Below, piece by piece: positions 11,660 through 21,602 of a stretch of DNA of 64,000 nt. Source of the stretch: Fennellomyces sp. T-0311. Taxonomy: Eukaryota > Mucoromycota > Mucoromycetes > Mucorales > Lichtheimiaceae. A program made the translations under genes and the position numbers. Numbering within the stretch: the stretch's first letter is position 1; every line of letters starts with the position of its first letter. The notes beneath the pieces are model-generated. The model ran no database searches. It saw only the letters and a program-made list of their open reading frames with translations, and was not told where the DNA came from. The stretch lies in the NCBI GenBank assembly GCA_025266875.1, contig JALLLT010000023.1, forward strand, positions 310,001 to 374,000, written 5' to 3'.

Positions 11660-13133
11660 GAAAAGTGGGCTCGGGTACCATGTCTGGGTTCGAGGTAATT
11701 AATTCTTTGATTTTTAAGAATGTATTTACAGGCGCTAAAAGCGCCTTTAAATGCATTATGCATGGTTTCTATAAAGCCAGAAAGGAGGAGTATTCAGTAA
11801 GCCAACAATATGCGCTTCAGTACTATATGACGCGATGGTACTTTATTAATTATTATATAAACTATGACGTGCTGTTACAATATTTTGAATTTGCGCGCCC
11901 TTTGCAATCACTCCTTTTGCATATTGTACATGTACGGGTGGCCCTGGCGGGAATCTCAGCCTGGGATGATACACTAGCTAATGGAGGAGTTGATGTAGAT
12001 GAACTAGGCGCTGCTGAAATATGGCGATATCTTCTTTGTAGTGGCATATTGCCATACTGTATCGGTTGATGCAGGTCTATTACTTCTCAAAATAAATTAT
12101 AACTTTTGAACTATCGGTTGATGCTGTGAAGGTTGGTGTGGCATACTGTAGTATATTTGCTGTTGTTGCTGTTGTTGTTGTTGTTGTGAGTGTGGTGGCG
12201 GCATATTGTAATGACTCTGTCGCTGTGGCGATGGAAACGGATAGGGGAGCAGATTGTCAAACGCTGACGTGAATGGTGGATATGGGGCTGATCTCAGTGA
12301 CAGTAGATATGTGCGCGAAGGAACAGAAGCTACTGGTTGATGAACGGATGTCGTTGTTGGTGACCGATATGAGCTTGATGAGTATGACCTATCGAAAATG
12401 ACCGGTGCAAACATAAGCGAGTTTTCATTTGATTCAGCAACCTCCGCAGCGGCTGGCACATTAGCTGGCAGACTTCCGTTTACTATTTACCTTCCCGGTG
12501 ACTGGAGGTGCTCCCGCATAACCTGTACTTCGGCGTCGTAGTTTGCTATGGTCCGTGTTGCAACTTGACTGATATACCAGGCAGCGTATACATTCTTAGC
12601 AGCATATTGTAATTTACTTTCAAATCCTAAAAGCTTAAGACCGGAATGATTACTGCTATTATCATTTGGCCAAAGTAGAGCGTAATAGCTACTGCAATGA
12701 AATCATTCAGCAAGAATGTAGTTTAATCAATGACAAAACGCCATATGAAGCCATTATTCTTCTTTTGTAAGAAATGTTTATGTATATGACAAATGTGGTT
12801 TTATTTCTTTGTATTGAAGACAATTTATTCAGCTGTCGAATATAAGAGATGCACGATTAGGATATAGAAAACTAGCTATAATTCCATATATAATACTTTT
12901 GTGGTGAGCGACAAGAAATGACTTGTGACTTCCACTTTTATGGCTATCGGTTGATGTCGTGGTCCGTCTGTCTTCGACATGCTTTGATAATGGCTTTCCT
13001 GGTGTAACACCGAGGGTAGCTAAGTGTTTTATAGGCTGCTTCAGGTAAAACATTGTGAAACACTGAGACTAGCTCGACATTTCATAGGCTGCCTAGGTGA
13101 GACAACGAGACTAGCTCGGCCGTTCATTTGCCT
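11660..13133. repeat. Dispersed repeat R1, copy a (about 1.47 kb)
   Basis: Aligns by eye, base for base over most of its length, with 48,117-50,941 once later insertions there are removed; the first ~200 bp recur again at 13,160. Shared landmarks include GGTACCATGTCTGGG at the left, AGGCGC-TTTT-AGCGCCT hairpin sequence at about 11,730, GCAGACTTCCG-type sequence at about 12,465, GACCGGAATGATTACTGC at about 12,639, and GGCCGTTCATT at the right end. Coding potential is on the minus strand (separate entry). Probably an unclassified transposon family; termini were not resolved and no transposase was recognised. Confidence 0.75.
11862..12640 (-). pseudogene. Minus-strand gene remnant inside R1: Gln/Pro/Ser-rich, Cys-rich C-terminus
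   Basis: From the minus strand: an exon-like segment (YAAKNVYAAWYISQVATRT), then a Ser/Pro-rich region, a polyglutamine run (10 Q, about 12,160-12,190), and a C-terminal CTICKRSDCKGRANSKYC motif at about 11,875-11,930 that looks like a small zinc-binding knuckle. Copy a carries a ~50-bp insertion flanked by a direct repeat of GCATCAACCGATA (near 12,065 and 12,115) that breaks the frame. Copy c at 48-50 kb keeps the flanking frame but is broken by other insertions. Family not recognised. Confidence 0.5.
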
Positions 13134-13159
13134 TCCTTCAGGCCCAGATACTTCAAGCC

Positions 13160-13377
13160 CGCCGAAAAGGACTCCGGTACCATGTCTGGGCTCGAGGTAA
13201 TTAATTCTTTGATTTTTAAGAATGTATTTACAGGCGCTAAAAGCGCCTTTAAATGCATTATGCATGGTTTCTATAAAGCCAGAAAGGAGTTTTCAGTAAG
13301 CCAACAAAATGTGCTTCAGTACTATATGACGCGATGGTACTTTAATAATTATTATATAAACTATGATGTGCTGTTAC
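13160..13377. repeat. Dispersed repeat R1, copy b (first ~215 bp only)
   Basis: Nearly identical to 11,664-11,875 (GGTACCATGTCTGGGCTCGAGG ... CTATGATGTGCTGTTAC). It stops exactly where a gypsy LTR begins at 13,378, so the rest was displaced by that insertion. It lies directly next to the right end of copy a, in the same orientation. Confidence 0.85.
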
Positions 13378-13907
13378 TGTAGTGTCGGATCCAGTAAAGT
13401 GACAGCAGCAGGACCTGTATAGAGAAGCCCTGCCATGTGAGCAAAGAACAAAATATAATACTTCGCAAAAACAAAAATCTACCTGTATAATTATCTGGAA
13501 AGAGCCAATACGCAAGTGCAGTATTGGAATGGAATCGAATCACACTTGCAGTGCGAGGATACAATTAGAAAAGATATGAAAGTACCCCTCAACGGAGCAC
13601 TGGAACAATTATAAATCACTAACAAAACCAATCACTATGAATACACTAGAATTTACAACAATCAAAAGCACACTCACGGCAAAGCTTTCTCCTATCCTCC
13701 TCTGGGAAGAAAAGCCTTGTTGTTTATTCATCTGATCAAGTTTTGCTTTTTAAAGCACACAGTGTTGTACAATTTGAAGGTCATATTAGGAAACTAGTGC
13801 AGTAATTAATCGTTAGGGAATACTTGTGCGGATTCGCCATAAGAGTTTGGTTCAGTATGCTTCAGTCACCCTTGATTTTTACTATAACCTTTAACCCCGC
13901 ACCAACA
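13378..13907 (-). repeat. Ty3/gypsy 3' LTR (530 bp)
   Basis: On the minus strand it starts TGTTGGTGCGGGG at 13,907 and ends CACTACA at 13,378, i.e. TG...CA ends. It directly follows a purine-rich tract (CTGGAGGGA, 13,908-13,916) that lies downstream of an integrase C-terminus, the order expected for the 3' LTR of a minus-strand gypsy element. The outer end abuts R1 sequence at GTTAC, a candidate 5-bp target site whose partner is not in the window. Confidence 0.8.
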
Positions 13908-13936
13908 TCCCTCCAGATGGATGTGTTTGCGCCCCG

Positions 13937-14308
13937 CTACGCAAACATCTCTACCACATCATTTCCGGTTGTTCCTTGGATTCTTGCTTGTTGCAAGGCT
14001 TGATAACCCGGGTTGGGCTTTGGGCGTGACACGTATAACTTGATTTGGTCTGCATGCACTAAACTTGGGAGCACCAAGTATCTGTCCTTCAATTGGTACA
14101 CATCCCTTCCCAGTACTTTGCAAATGTGATATGGCCCGATCCAGTGTGGTGCTAGGCCACCTCCAAAACTGTTTATCGCATGATTTCGAACAACAACTCG
14201 GTCATATAGCTGATACTTTGGCGGGCCTACAATAGCTCGGGGGGTCTCTCTGCCAATAAAATATCCCAGAATTTGGCCAATAGTTTCCTTTATGCCTAGT
14301 AGGGCCAA
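13937..14308 (-). mobile_element. Ty3/gypsy Pol fragment: integrase C-terminal tail
   Basis: Encodes a GPY/F-type integrase tail: PPKYQLYDRVVVRNHAI, then LAPHWIGPYHICKVLGRD and LPSLVHADQIKLYVSRPKP. The frame runs off at 14,308 where recognisable gypsy sequence stops; reverse transcriptase, RNase H and the integrase core are absent. The break lies just before the transposase-exonuclease gene at 14.4 kb, so insertion of that element is a likely cause of the truncation. The retained part belongs with the LTR at 13,378-13,907. Confidence 0.85.
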
Positions 14309-14445
14309 TAAGAGACTTAGGATAGTGGGCCAATCATCTGATGGCGCCTCAATTCCGTAGAAGCTTAAATACTAGGCGCCCCTTGACTGTTTGATATGTC
14401 AAAAAAATGGTGAAAACCCAAGCAAACACCACCTGGGCAACAGTG

Positions 14446-16675
14446 CATTGACTTACGCTGGCTCCGAAAAGGTAGCAACAGTGCGTCTAGCAGCGCTTCG
14501 CAGAGCAACACGTCTCCGAGCAACGCTTCGCCTAGAAGTACGTTGCATAGCAATACTTCGTCCGGCACCGCAGAATCTCGATTCAATACAATCAGCAATG
14601 TCATTCAAAACGACAATGACAATGCTCCTTTTGATTCCGGTGTAGAGGTAGCTCAGATATTTTATTTATGCAAGTAGTTGCATGGTTAATAATAATGCGT
14701 TAATATATTAGAATGAAGATCAAACGCATAGTAGTGACATGCAAACTCTCAATGACTTTATGCATGAAGTTGAACTCGGTGACCGAAACCATAATGCCGA
14801 GGAGCGTGAACGCAACGATGATTGTGAGGCCAATATGCAAGATACAGGAGCCCTGACTGAACAAGAAGAACTTTATCGGTATGGACCGGAGTCACTTGAT
14901 AATGAAGGTGTCGTGACGTCGTACCTAAGAAAAGTTCGAGATGAGAAAATCAAAGGCATTGCGAAATATTACCGCCAGAAAAACAAGTTTTGGATTGAGC
15001 CGGACCCTGTGTTTCATTGTCTTGATGGTCGACCGCTCGATCCTACAGCACTGTATTATCCTCGTATCTTTGTTTGGCTCCCTGATCTTCTTGTCCCAGA
15101 AAAGTTATGTTGCCCCCATTGTAACGCTATCCTCCATAAGGACGGTCTTAGCACCGATCCACCAGCAAGGCGCGTCGTTGACATTGACAGGTAATATTGT
15201 CCTTCATTTGTATAATCGTTAATTTAACAAGGATTATACCTGCTTCTATATATTATCTCAACGCTACCGATGTTCAAAATGCCCAAAGTCATTCAGCGCA
15301 CACGAGGAAAAAATTCTCAGCAGTTTACCATTTCATATTCAGTCCATCTTTCCAGCATATCTGACCCACGAGTCAGGGATATCAAAAGCGCTATTTGATT
15401 TGATGCGACCTTGCTATCAGAACGCACTCGGGCCCGAACGCCTGCACAATCTACTGTACGAATTGCATACACTCAAACATAGCCGCTTGGAGCTCGATTA
15501 CCTGAATACTATTGCTATTCGCTTAAGCAATCCACAAATCCAGGACAACTTCGCCTCCAATCTCAGCCATATCCCATTTTCGACTTTCGACGACCCAAAA
15601 GGGTATGCTGGATTCGTTCCTTCTGCGACCTATCTGCGCTTAGTTTACACATCTCTTATTGATCAGCTTCGGCCATTGATTGATAAAGAGATGATGGTCT
15701 TGGATGGAATTATATTGAAAGGCGATCATACGTTCAAGATAATCAAGCACATGGCAAAAATTGGGGGCGAGCCGACTTTTTATGCAGTGTACACCGTGTG
15801 TAACGAGTATGAGGAAATTCGACTACAGTTCTTGGTTCCCACAAAAAAACTATCCCATCTAAAAGCATCCTTCCAAGAAATGCTTCGATCGTACCACATG
15901 TACAATCATAAAGAGCCAGAATATTCTATACGGATAACGTCATTGGTGACAAAAGCTTCTTGAAAGAAACAATGCCATCTTTGAAGCGTGGATTCGGACC
16001 GACAGCACCAGAAGCAACAACAGATCAATTTGAACAAGGCACACGTCCCAGTAACCCTGGTAATTTGACTATCCCAGACGATGTTACGAAACGATTTATT
16101 GGATGTGTAGCTGATGCCAATTGCTATATCGACAGTCTTCTAAATCGCACCCGTGACGGATCATCTATAACAATCGGTTTCGACGCTGAATGGAATTATT
16201 CAAGGACTAGTCAAGGAAAGATCCCCATCGTACAAATCGCATTTGAAGAAACTGTGACAATTCTACCATTACATATGTACGGATTGGTTCCGCAGAAGCT
16301 AGCTGAGCTTCTCCAGAGCGATTATGTTGCCAAAGTTGGACGGAACATTTGTGGTGACCTTGGAAAAATTGAAAGAGACTACGGAATTACAACAAACCAG
16401 GAAACAGTCATCGAATTGGGACGATTTAGCAAAGAAAAAAGCAAACATATTCATACTGCATCCGCAAGTCTTTCTACCATATGTGCCGCTGTTCTTGGTG
16501 CCAGTCTCTACAAAGATGACGATGTACGGTCAAGCGATTGGGAAGCACTGGTGCTTTCCATTTCTCAGCTCCATTACGCTGCGCTGGATGCGTGGGCGTC
16601 ATTAAAGATATATCAGACGTTGATCAATAGCAATGAAGCACAAGAACATCGGCCCCAGCCGTATAGTTGCTATAG
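14446..16675 (+). pseudogene. Transposase-DEDDy exonuclease fusion gene, N-terminal half
   Basis: Order of parts: a Ser/Asn-rich N-terminus (14,446-14,647), intron 14,648-14,711, then a Cys-containing domain resembling DUF6729 (PRIFVWLPDLLVPEKLCCPHC ... RYRCSKC, to ~15,290). A DDE-like core follows, with D in VLDGIILKGDHTFK (~15,700-15,735) and TDNVIGDK (~15,930-15,953). Last is a WRN-like 3'-5' exonuclease: FDAEW (motif I), GRNICGDLGKIERDYG (motif II) and LHYAALDAWASLKIY (motif III, YxxxD). Breaks: a one-base frameshift at about 15,921-15,927 just before TDNV, an out-of-phase intron at 15,191-15,231, and probably one near 14,440. Reading then runs into the Plavaka-like element; the matching C-terminal half is at 33,660. 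Transposase identity is inferred from motif layout (MULE-like). Confidence 0.72.
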
Positions 16676-17083
16676 GCCTGTAAAAGCGTATGATGATATA
16701 TATATGCGGCAGAGACGAATAGGACAACCCCCCACTTTTAAGACAGGCGGGTTCTTTATAGAGACATGATGAGGCACCAAAGGCCTTTTTCTATCGTATG
16801 CATAAACTTTAAAGGATGTATAGGTTATATAGATCCCATGAGGTTTATATGCTGTAAGCCTGTATAGGATATATAGGAGAATATAGGCTATATAGCTTAA
16901 AATAGTTGATAAAGCAACAATAGGTTGAAAGAGGTTGATACAGGTGTTTGAAGAACTATGTATCCAGTCCAGGCTGCTTTCAACCCAGATCGCTCATACG
17001 TATCGCTACTACTACCAGCAATAAATTGAATTACACGCGAAATGAGGTAAGCTATTTACTTGTGTATGACTTGCATAGCAAAT

Positions 17084-18702
17084 CTAGAAGTAATGGCTAG
17101 GTTCGAATACCCCATCGTCTGCATCTCTATCATCGCCCGGCAACACGCTCTGCAAGTAATCCTGAACTGCTTCCCAGTCGACCAGCGCACCATACTCCGA
17201 ATCAGGATCCAATATATGCTTGTACACTTTGCCCCAATCAGAGTTTCTGCTGAATGTCTTCCCATTTCCTCTGGACCTCTCGTGTTCACAACCTTTTGCA
17301 AGCCGATAGAATAACTATTCATATTATACCCACGTAGGTATCGGTTAGCATATCGTAATTGTAAAGTAACTAATCTTACCAAACAGTATGTCAGTGCAAT
17401 GAGTGGCGGTGGGATTGGGCGTGGAACGGCATCGAGACGGCTTCGTCCCGAATGTGGGTTTCGAAAAACCACCCGAATGCAATCTGCTATGGGCTTTGAC
17501 ATAAACAGGGCACCATTCAAATCATAATCACGCTTTGCGAAACTAATATTAAATTCGTCAGGAAAAGTAGTGGTATATAAATAATTAATGTCTTACATAC
17601 CGTCTGTCCTCCAGCAGCAAGTGGTACATATATTTTCTAATATCCGTGGTCACTCCTTGCTCTGGTAGTTCGAAGCGAAACTCGAAGTTGTATGTGTCGA
17701 TGAAGTTCTTTGTAGCAGTCTGACATCGTGTTTTTGTTGTACTCGCAGTTGTTGCAACCTACCGATTAGAAACATAGTATCAGCCAAACATAAACACAAA
17801 CGTCATATATTTTATACCTGCTGCACCACATCCTGATGAGCTGTATATCGGTAGTTGGTGTCGTCCGGAGGGATATTGTGCAATTGCTTCAGTATTTTCA
17901 CAGCGGTGGCCTGTGCATGTGTCTCTGGAAACGCATCGGACAGAAAGATCTCTTGGGCTACCGCTCGTTTAAAGCGCTGCTCCCCATCTTCCAGATCATG
18001 GTAAGTCAATGGCCATCTTTCGATACGAAATGTTATTGTGAGCTACTGGAAATACATACTAAAGTATGAATCTTACGTAGGTGCAAAATGTGGATGGCTT
18101 CTGAGGTGCTCAGCAGGAAGTGGCTGTGTTGTGAGGCTATCGAGTATTGTTTCACGTCAGTAACTACTTGATAAAATCCCGCGAGCACTCTTTACCCACT
18201 TTGGTACGTTAGGCCTTTGTATATCATAGGCTTGGTTCATAGCTGTTCCTTGTGGCTGTACATGGATCCGCACACCAGAACCATGGTGTTGAACACTTGA
18301 CTGTTCCATATTCTGTGTTCTATTTTGCTGTGAATATGAACTTTGAGGGTGCTCGTTAGAAGTAGCTGGTTGTGGAGTTGATCGCGGAGCGAACTGAGGC
18401 GCAAGCTGCTGTATACGCTGTGCTGTAAGCGACGGAGGCTGCAATGATGCGTGTGTGAAGGACTGAAGTGTAGGCTGCGTGATTGGCTGCGATAAAGACG
18501 ATGAAAAGGATAACGCGGTGGACTGCGTTGGAGGCTCTGTGGTAAGCGCTTCATGTCCAAGAAGATCTGTTGGACTAGAAAAACTTCCCAGAAACTGCGC
18601 TTCGACCGTGTGGAGGCTGCTGTCATTCGTCGAACGTGGTGTGGAAACCAATGGCGCCGCAATGGCCGCAGGTGCTGACGCCCTGGCAGGAGGGTCTACC
18701 AT
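17084..18702 (-). CDS. DUF6532-like transposon accessory protein, intact, 434 aa
   Basis: Six exons: 18702-18196, 18123-18077, 18016-17818, 17758-17601, 17542-17380, 17314-17084. All have GT-AG borders and consistent phases, with a stop at 17,086-17,084 and 1,305 nt in total. Residues 1-170 are Ser/Gln/Pro-rich and probably disordered. The C-terminal ~260 residues resemble the fungal DUF6532 domain: RFKRAVAQEIFLSDAFP, KYMYHLLLEDRRF, LFMSKPIADCIRVVFRN, PPPLIALTYCL and WGKVYKHILDPDSEY. DUF6532 genes are known companions of Plavaka-type transposons, and this one lies ~280 bp from, and divergent to, such a transposase. The start codon (MVDPPAR) is the first good ATG after a possible 5' untranslated intron. 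The family call is by recollection of pattern. Confidence 0.68.
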
Positions 18703-20289
18703 TTCTAGGAAGAGATTTAGCACATTGTTCTTACGGATGTGTCAAATCAGGGATGGTGGTGCCTTGGTCATTGCGCGGCTGGCTTTGATCCAGTACTATA
18801 GTTAATCATTAGATCCTGTGCGTGACATGGAACACACATTTGCCTCGTTGCGCCTGCGAGCGTGTTTGAACCCTCGAAGGAGGTTTGTACGGCGGCCTTG
18901 CTGGTCTTGGTGGCATAAGTGAGGAACAAGGGACAAATGTTATCTGCATAAGAAATTAAAAAAAAAAACTCAGTCAATTTATGCGTTTCATGTCAAAAAA
19001 GGTCCATTGCCCATTTGCCAAGTGCTGGCGAAGAGAATTTAATTCGGACGATGGCGTCCGCGCTCACCTACTTCGGGAGCATCCAGGGGAAGCATTGCCA
19101 CCAGAACCAGTTCAACTGATGCCACCATTACATCCAATCCCACCATTAGTGCGTCCTGTTATCCAAGTCAACGAGATCGAGGTGCCATGTAAAGAACGAT
19201 CAGCTTGCAGGATCCATTAACACGTGGTTATTTACAGGCTAATCAGGATATGAACGATCTCGACTCAGAGCTCGAGCCTATGGATATTGGGGTGGGGGAG
19301 AGCTTGAGGGTAGATAACCCGACATCGTCGTTACCCCATAGCACTACTACAGAAACTGAATTTGACAGTAATCAACCCTTATGTGAAGGTATACTTTTAA
19401 ATATTACGTAGTGAATAGTTGATTTGACCGTAAGCTACTTTAGTACAAGTTGGTGGTGATTTGGAAGCGTACGAAAATCATTCAACGCGGAAATATGGGA
19501 GTTTGGATCCAGTGGAACAACAGCTAGCAAAATATTCGCTGAATCATAATTTGTCCAAATCACAATATACAGAGTGAGATATTTACTTGCAAAAGGTAAC
19601 TATCCACTGCAAGCTTACAACTTCTTCAGTTTAGTCAAGCTAGTACAATTTGGAATGGATTACGCTCGATCAAGTTCCGAGCGGGTGTTGATATCAATCA
19701 AAACCGCGGAAGCACTGGACGATCGCCTCGCAGAAGATGCCGATGAGATAATCAGTGTCGTATGCTATCATATCGACAGCTTTTATGTACCTCTGACAAA
19801 CTATCAATTATATATAGCCACTAGAAACACATACAATTCGTGTCGCTGACGTTGAGGACCTTCCTCCTGAATGTGACCAAGATGATCTGGCTTCTGTCCT
19901 TGGAAGCATGGAGCTTTGCAAAAGAAATATCAAGAAGTTGTCCCAGTTGCTATTTGCGGACCCTCGACTGTCTGAACAAATGATTTTGAGGCCGGTCATA
20001 CAGATGCGAGGCGATCAGCGTGTTTTTACCGATATTCACACGGGTACATGGTGGGAGAACTTGCAGGTATGCTTTATATATTACACTTTGATTCTGCTTA
20101 ACCACGAGCTAAAAAAAGCTATAAAACAATATTAAATAGAGCAAAATATCACCGAATCAGATAGTTCTCGCGTTGATGCTGTCTTCTGATCAAACGGACG
20201 TTTCCCAGAATGGACGATTGAAATTATGGCCCATGTACTTGAAGTTGGGTATGTATAATACGACAGTTGCCGTAACGAAACGGAACGAA

Positions 20290-20372
20290 GATGTGGGTAT
20301 GACCTCTTCTAAGCCACTTTATTTTTCAGAAATAAAATACTAATTTTAACAATGTTACTCCATTAGACCTTT
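20290..20372. repeat. DIRS left inverted terminal repeat (83 bp)
   Basis: Begins GATGTGGGTATGACCTC and ends CCATTAGACCTTT; it is the exact reverse complement, as far as read, of 24,278-24,360. The outer 28 bases (20,262-20,289) are the left extension. Confidence 0.95.
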
Positions 20373-20429
20373 GATAAGGTACGCTTTGCCTTTTTTCGCT
20401 GAGTTAATGGGGTGGGAGTAAATTGGTTT

Positions 20430-21602
20430 CTAAGTTATACAACATGGTTTTTCTATTTTATCCTCAGGGTGGGTGCCCACATCTTCGTTCCGTTTCGTTA
20501 CGGCAACTGTCGTATTGTCCGTCATTGTCACTCGGACAATCCTTGTTGCCTCCACTTCACTACACTCCGATGTGGGTTTTTTATCAGAAACAGTCGAAAA
20601 AATGGTGGATGTCATCTTTGCTCCTTGTTCATGTTGTTTGTCCGGTCGAAAATAGTGCTTTTCGAATGTGTTGCTTCTGGAACTCCAGTTTGCATGCCGT
20701 TTTACTTCCTCTGCCGTGAAACCGTTCAAGTGAGCTTTGGTGCTGCTTGCTGATCGTACGGAATGTGCGGTATATCTTTTTGTGTCCACTCCTGAAGCTT
20801 CCATTATTTGTTCTACCCATCGGGCCACCGTGTCCTTGCTGACCTCCTGCCTTTTGGAGTCGTGGTCGATATATGCGAAAAATAACTTGTGGTCCGCCGG
20901 TTTGTCTTTGCGAAATTTCTTTGTTTTTTCCATGAATAAACTGAGATGCGTCACTGGGCACATGTGTGGATCTTCGATTCTTCCAATTTTTGACGCTTTC
21001 CCTGTGGTTTCCTTGCATTCCCTTGCGATTAACGTCATGCTCTTCACTTTCCCTTGTTTGTCCCATTGGAAATGTACGTCTCTTGCTTGCAGACGTGCTA
21101 TATCGGCTCGTGGTCTCCACATTGTGGCCATGCAGACTAGCATGATAACCTTCTTTTGTAATTGTTGCAAGGGTAAATCGTTTGAATTTTTCCATTCCCG
21201 CATATGATCCACGACCAGTTGTGTGTCCCAAATTTCGTCCAACATTCGCGGCAAGCTGAATTCCGTCTTCCTTTTTGCTTGAAAAAATTGCTTGGTCAAA
21301 GGTTGTTCGGCTAGTGGGACTCCGTCGGTTGCCACATATTGGAAAACGGAGGCCAATGCAGATCGTATCAGGTTCAACGTTCTTTGTTTTTGGTGTTTTC
21401 TTGTCATCAGGAACTGGACTACTTGTTTGTCATCCTTGTTCAAAGGATCATATGGTGGAACTTGTTTGAGGCACCATTCTGCCCATTTCTTCCAATAGCC
21501 ATTGTACATTTCAGTTGTGCTTTTTGCCACCGATTTGTTCAAGAAATCTTGCTCCTCTTCTGTCAGTCCTTGCCTTGTCTGCCAAAACTTGATAACCGCC
21601 AT
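20430..21602 (-). CDS. DIRS tyrosine recombinase (integrase), 390 aa
   Basis: Phage-integrase-type recombinase that inserts the circular DNA copy. The N-terminal SAM-like part (KSTTEMYNGYWKKWAEWC) is followed by the catalytic set: Arg in MWRPRADIARLQ, HSVRSASSTKAH (HxxR), and NTFEKHYFRP with the nucleophilic Tyr. The proposed start is ATG 21,602 (MAVIKFW), overlapping the RT gene by 40 nt in another frame. The same frame stays open far upstream to 24,236, but that part is hydrophilic and overprints gag and RT. The last ~45 residues are encoded by the internal complementary region and beyond. Confidence 0.88.
   Translation of the reverse strand: MAVIKFWQTRQGLTEEEQDFLNKSVAKSTTEMYNGYWKKWAEWCLKQVPPYDPLNKDDKQVVQFLMTRKHQKQRTLNLIRSALASVFQYVATDGVPLAEQPLTKQFFQAKRKTEFSLPRMLDEIWDTQLVVDHMREWKNSNDLPLQQLQKKVIMLVCMATMWRPRADIARLQARDVHFQWDKQGKVKSMTLIARECKETTGKASKIGRIEDPHMCPVTHLSLFMEKTKKFRKDKPADHKLFFAYIDHDSKRQEVSKDTVARWVEQIMEASGVDTKRYTAHSVRSASSTKAHLNGFTAEEVKRHANWSSRSNTFEKHYFRPDKQHEQGAKMTSTIFSTVSDKKPTSECSEVEATRIVRVTMTDNTTVAVTKRNEDVGTHPEDKIEKPCCIT
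20476..20576. repeat. DIRS internal complementary region (ICR, 101 bp)
   Basis: Its left part (CCCACATCTTCGTTCCG ... CTGTCG) is the complement of the element's left end, and its right part (TATTGTCCGTCATTG ... GATGTGGG) is the complement of the right end, meeting at GTATT. It overlaps the 3' end of the recombinase frame, so the last part of that protein is encoded by the ICR. In DIRS elements this region templates completion of the ends and circle formation. Confidence 0.93.

Noticed and set aside
11209..12069. 286-codon plus-strand frame across the Myb/SANT remnant and R1
   Set aside because: It is antisense to recognisable coding on the minus strand (SREEDVNLVNAWLA and the polyQ/Cys-rich gene), and its parts diverge between R1 copies.
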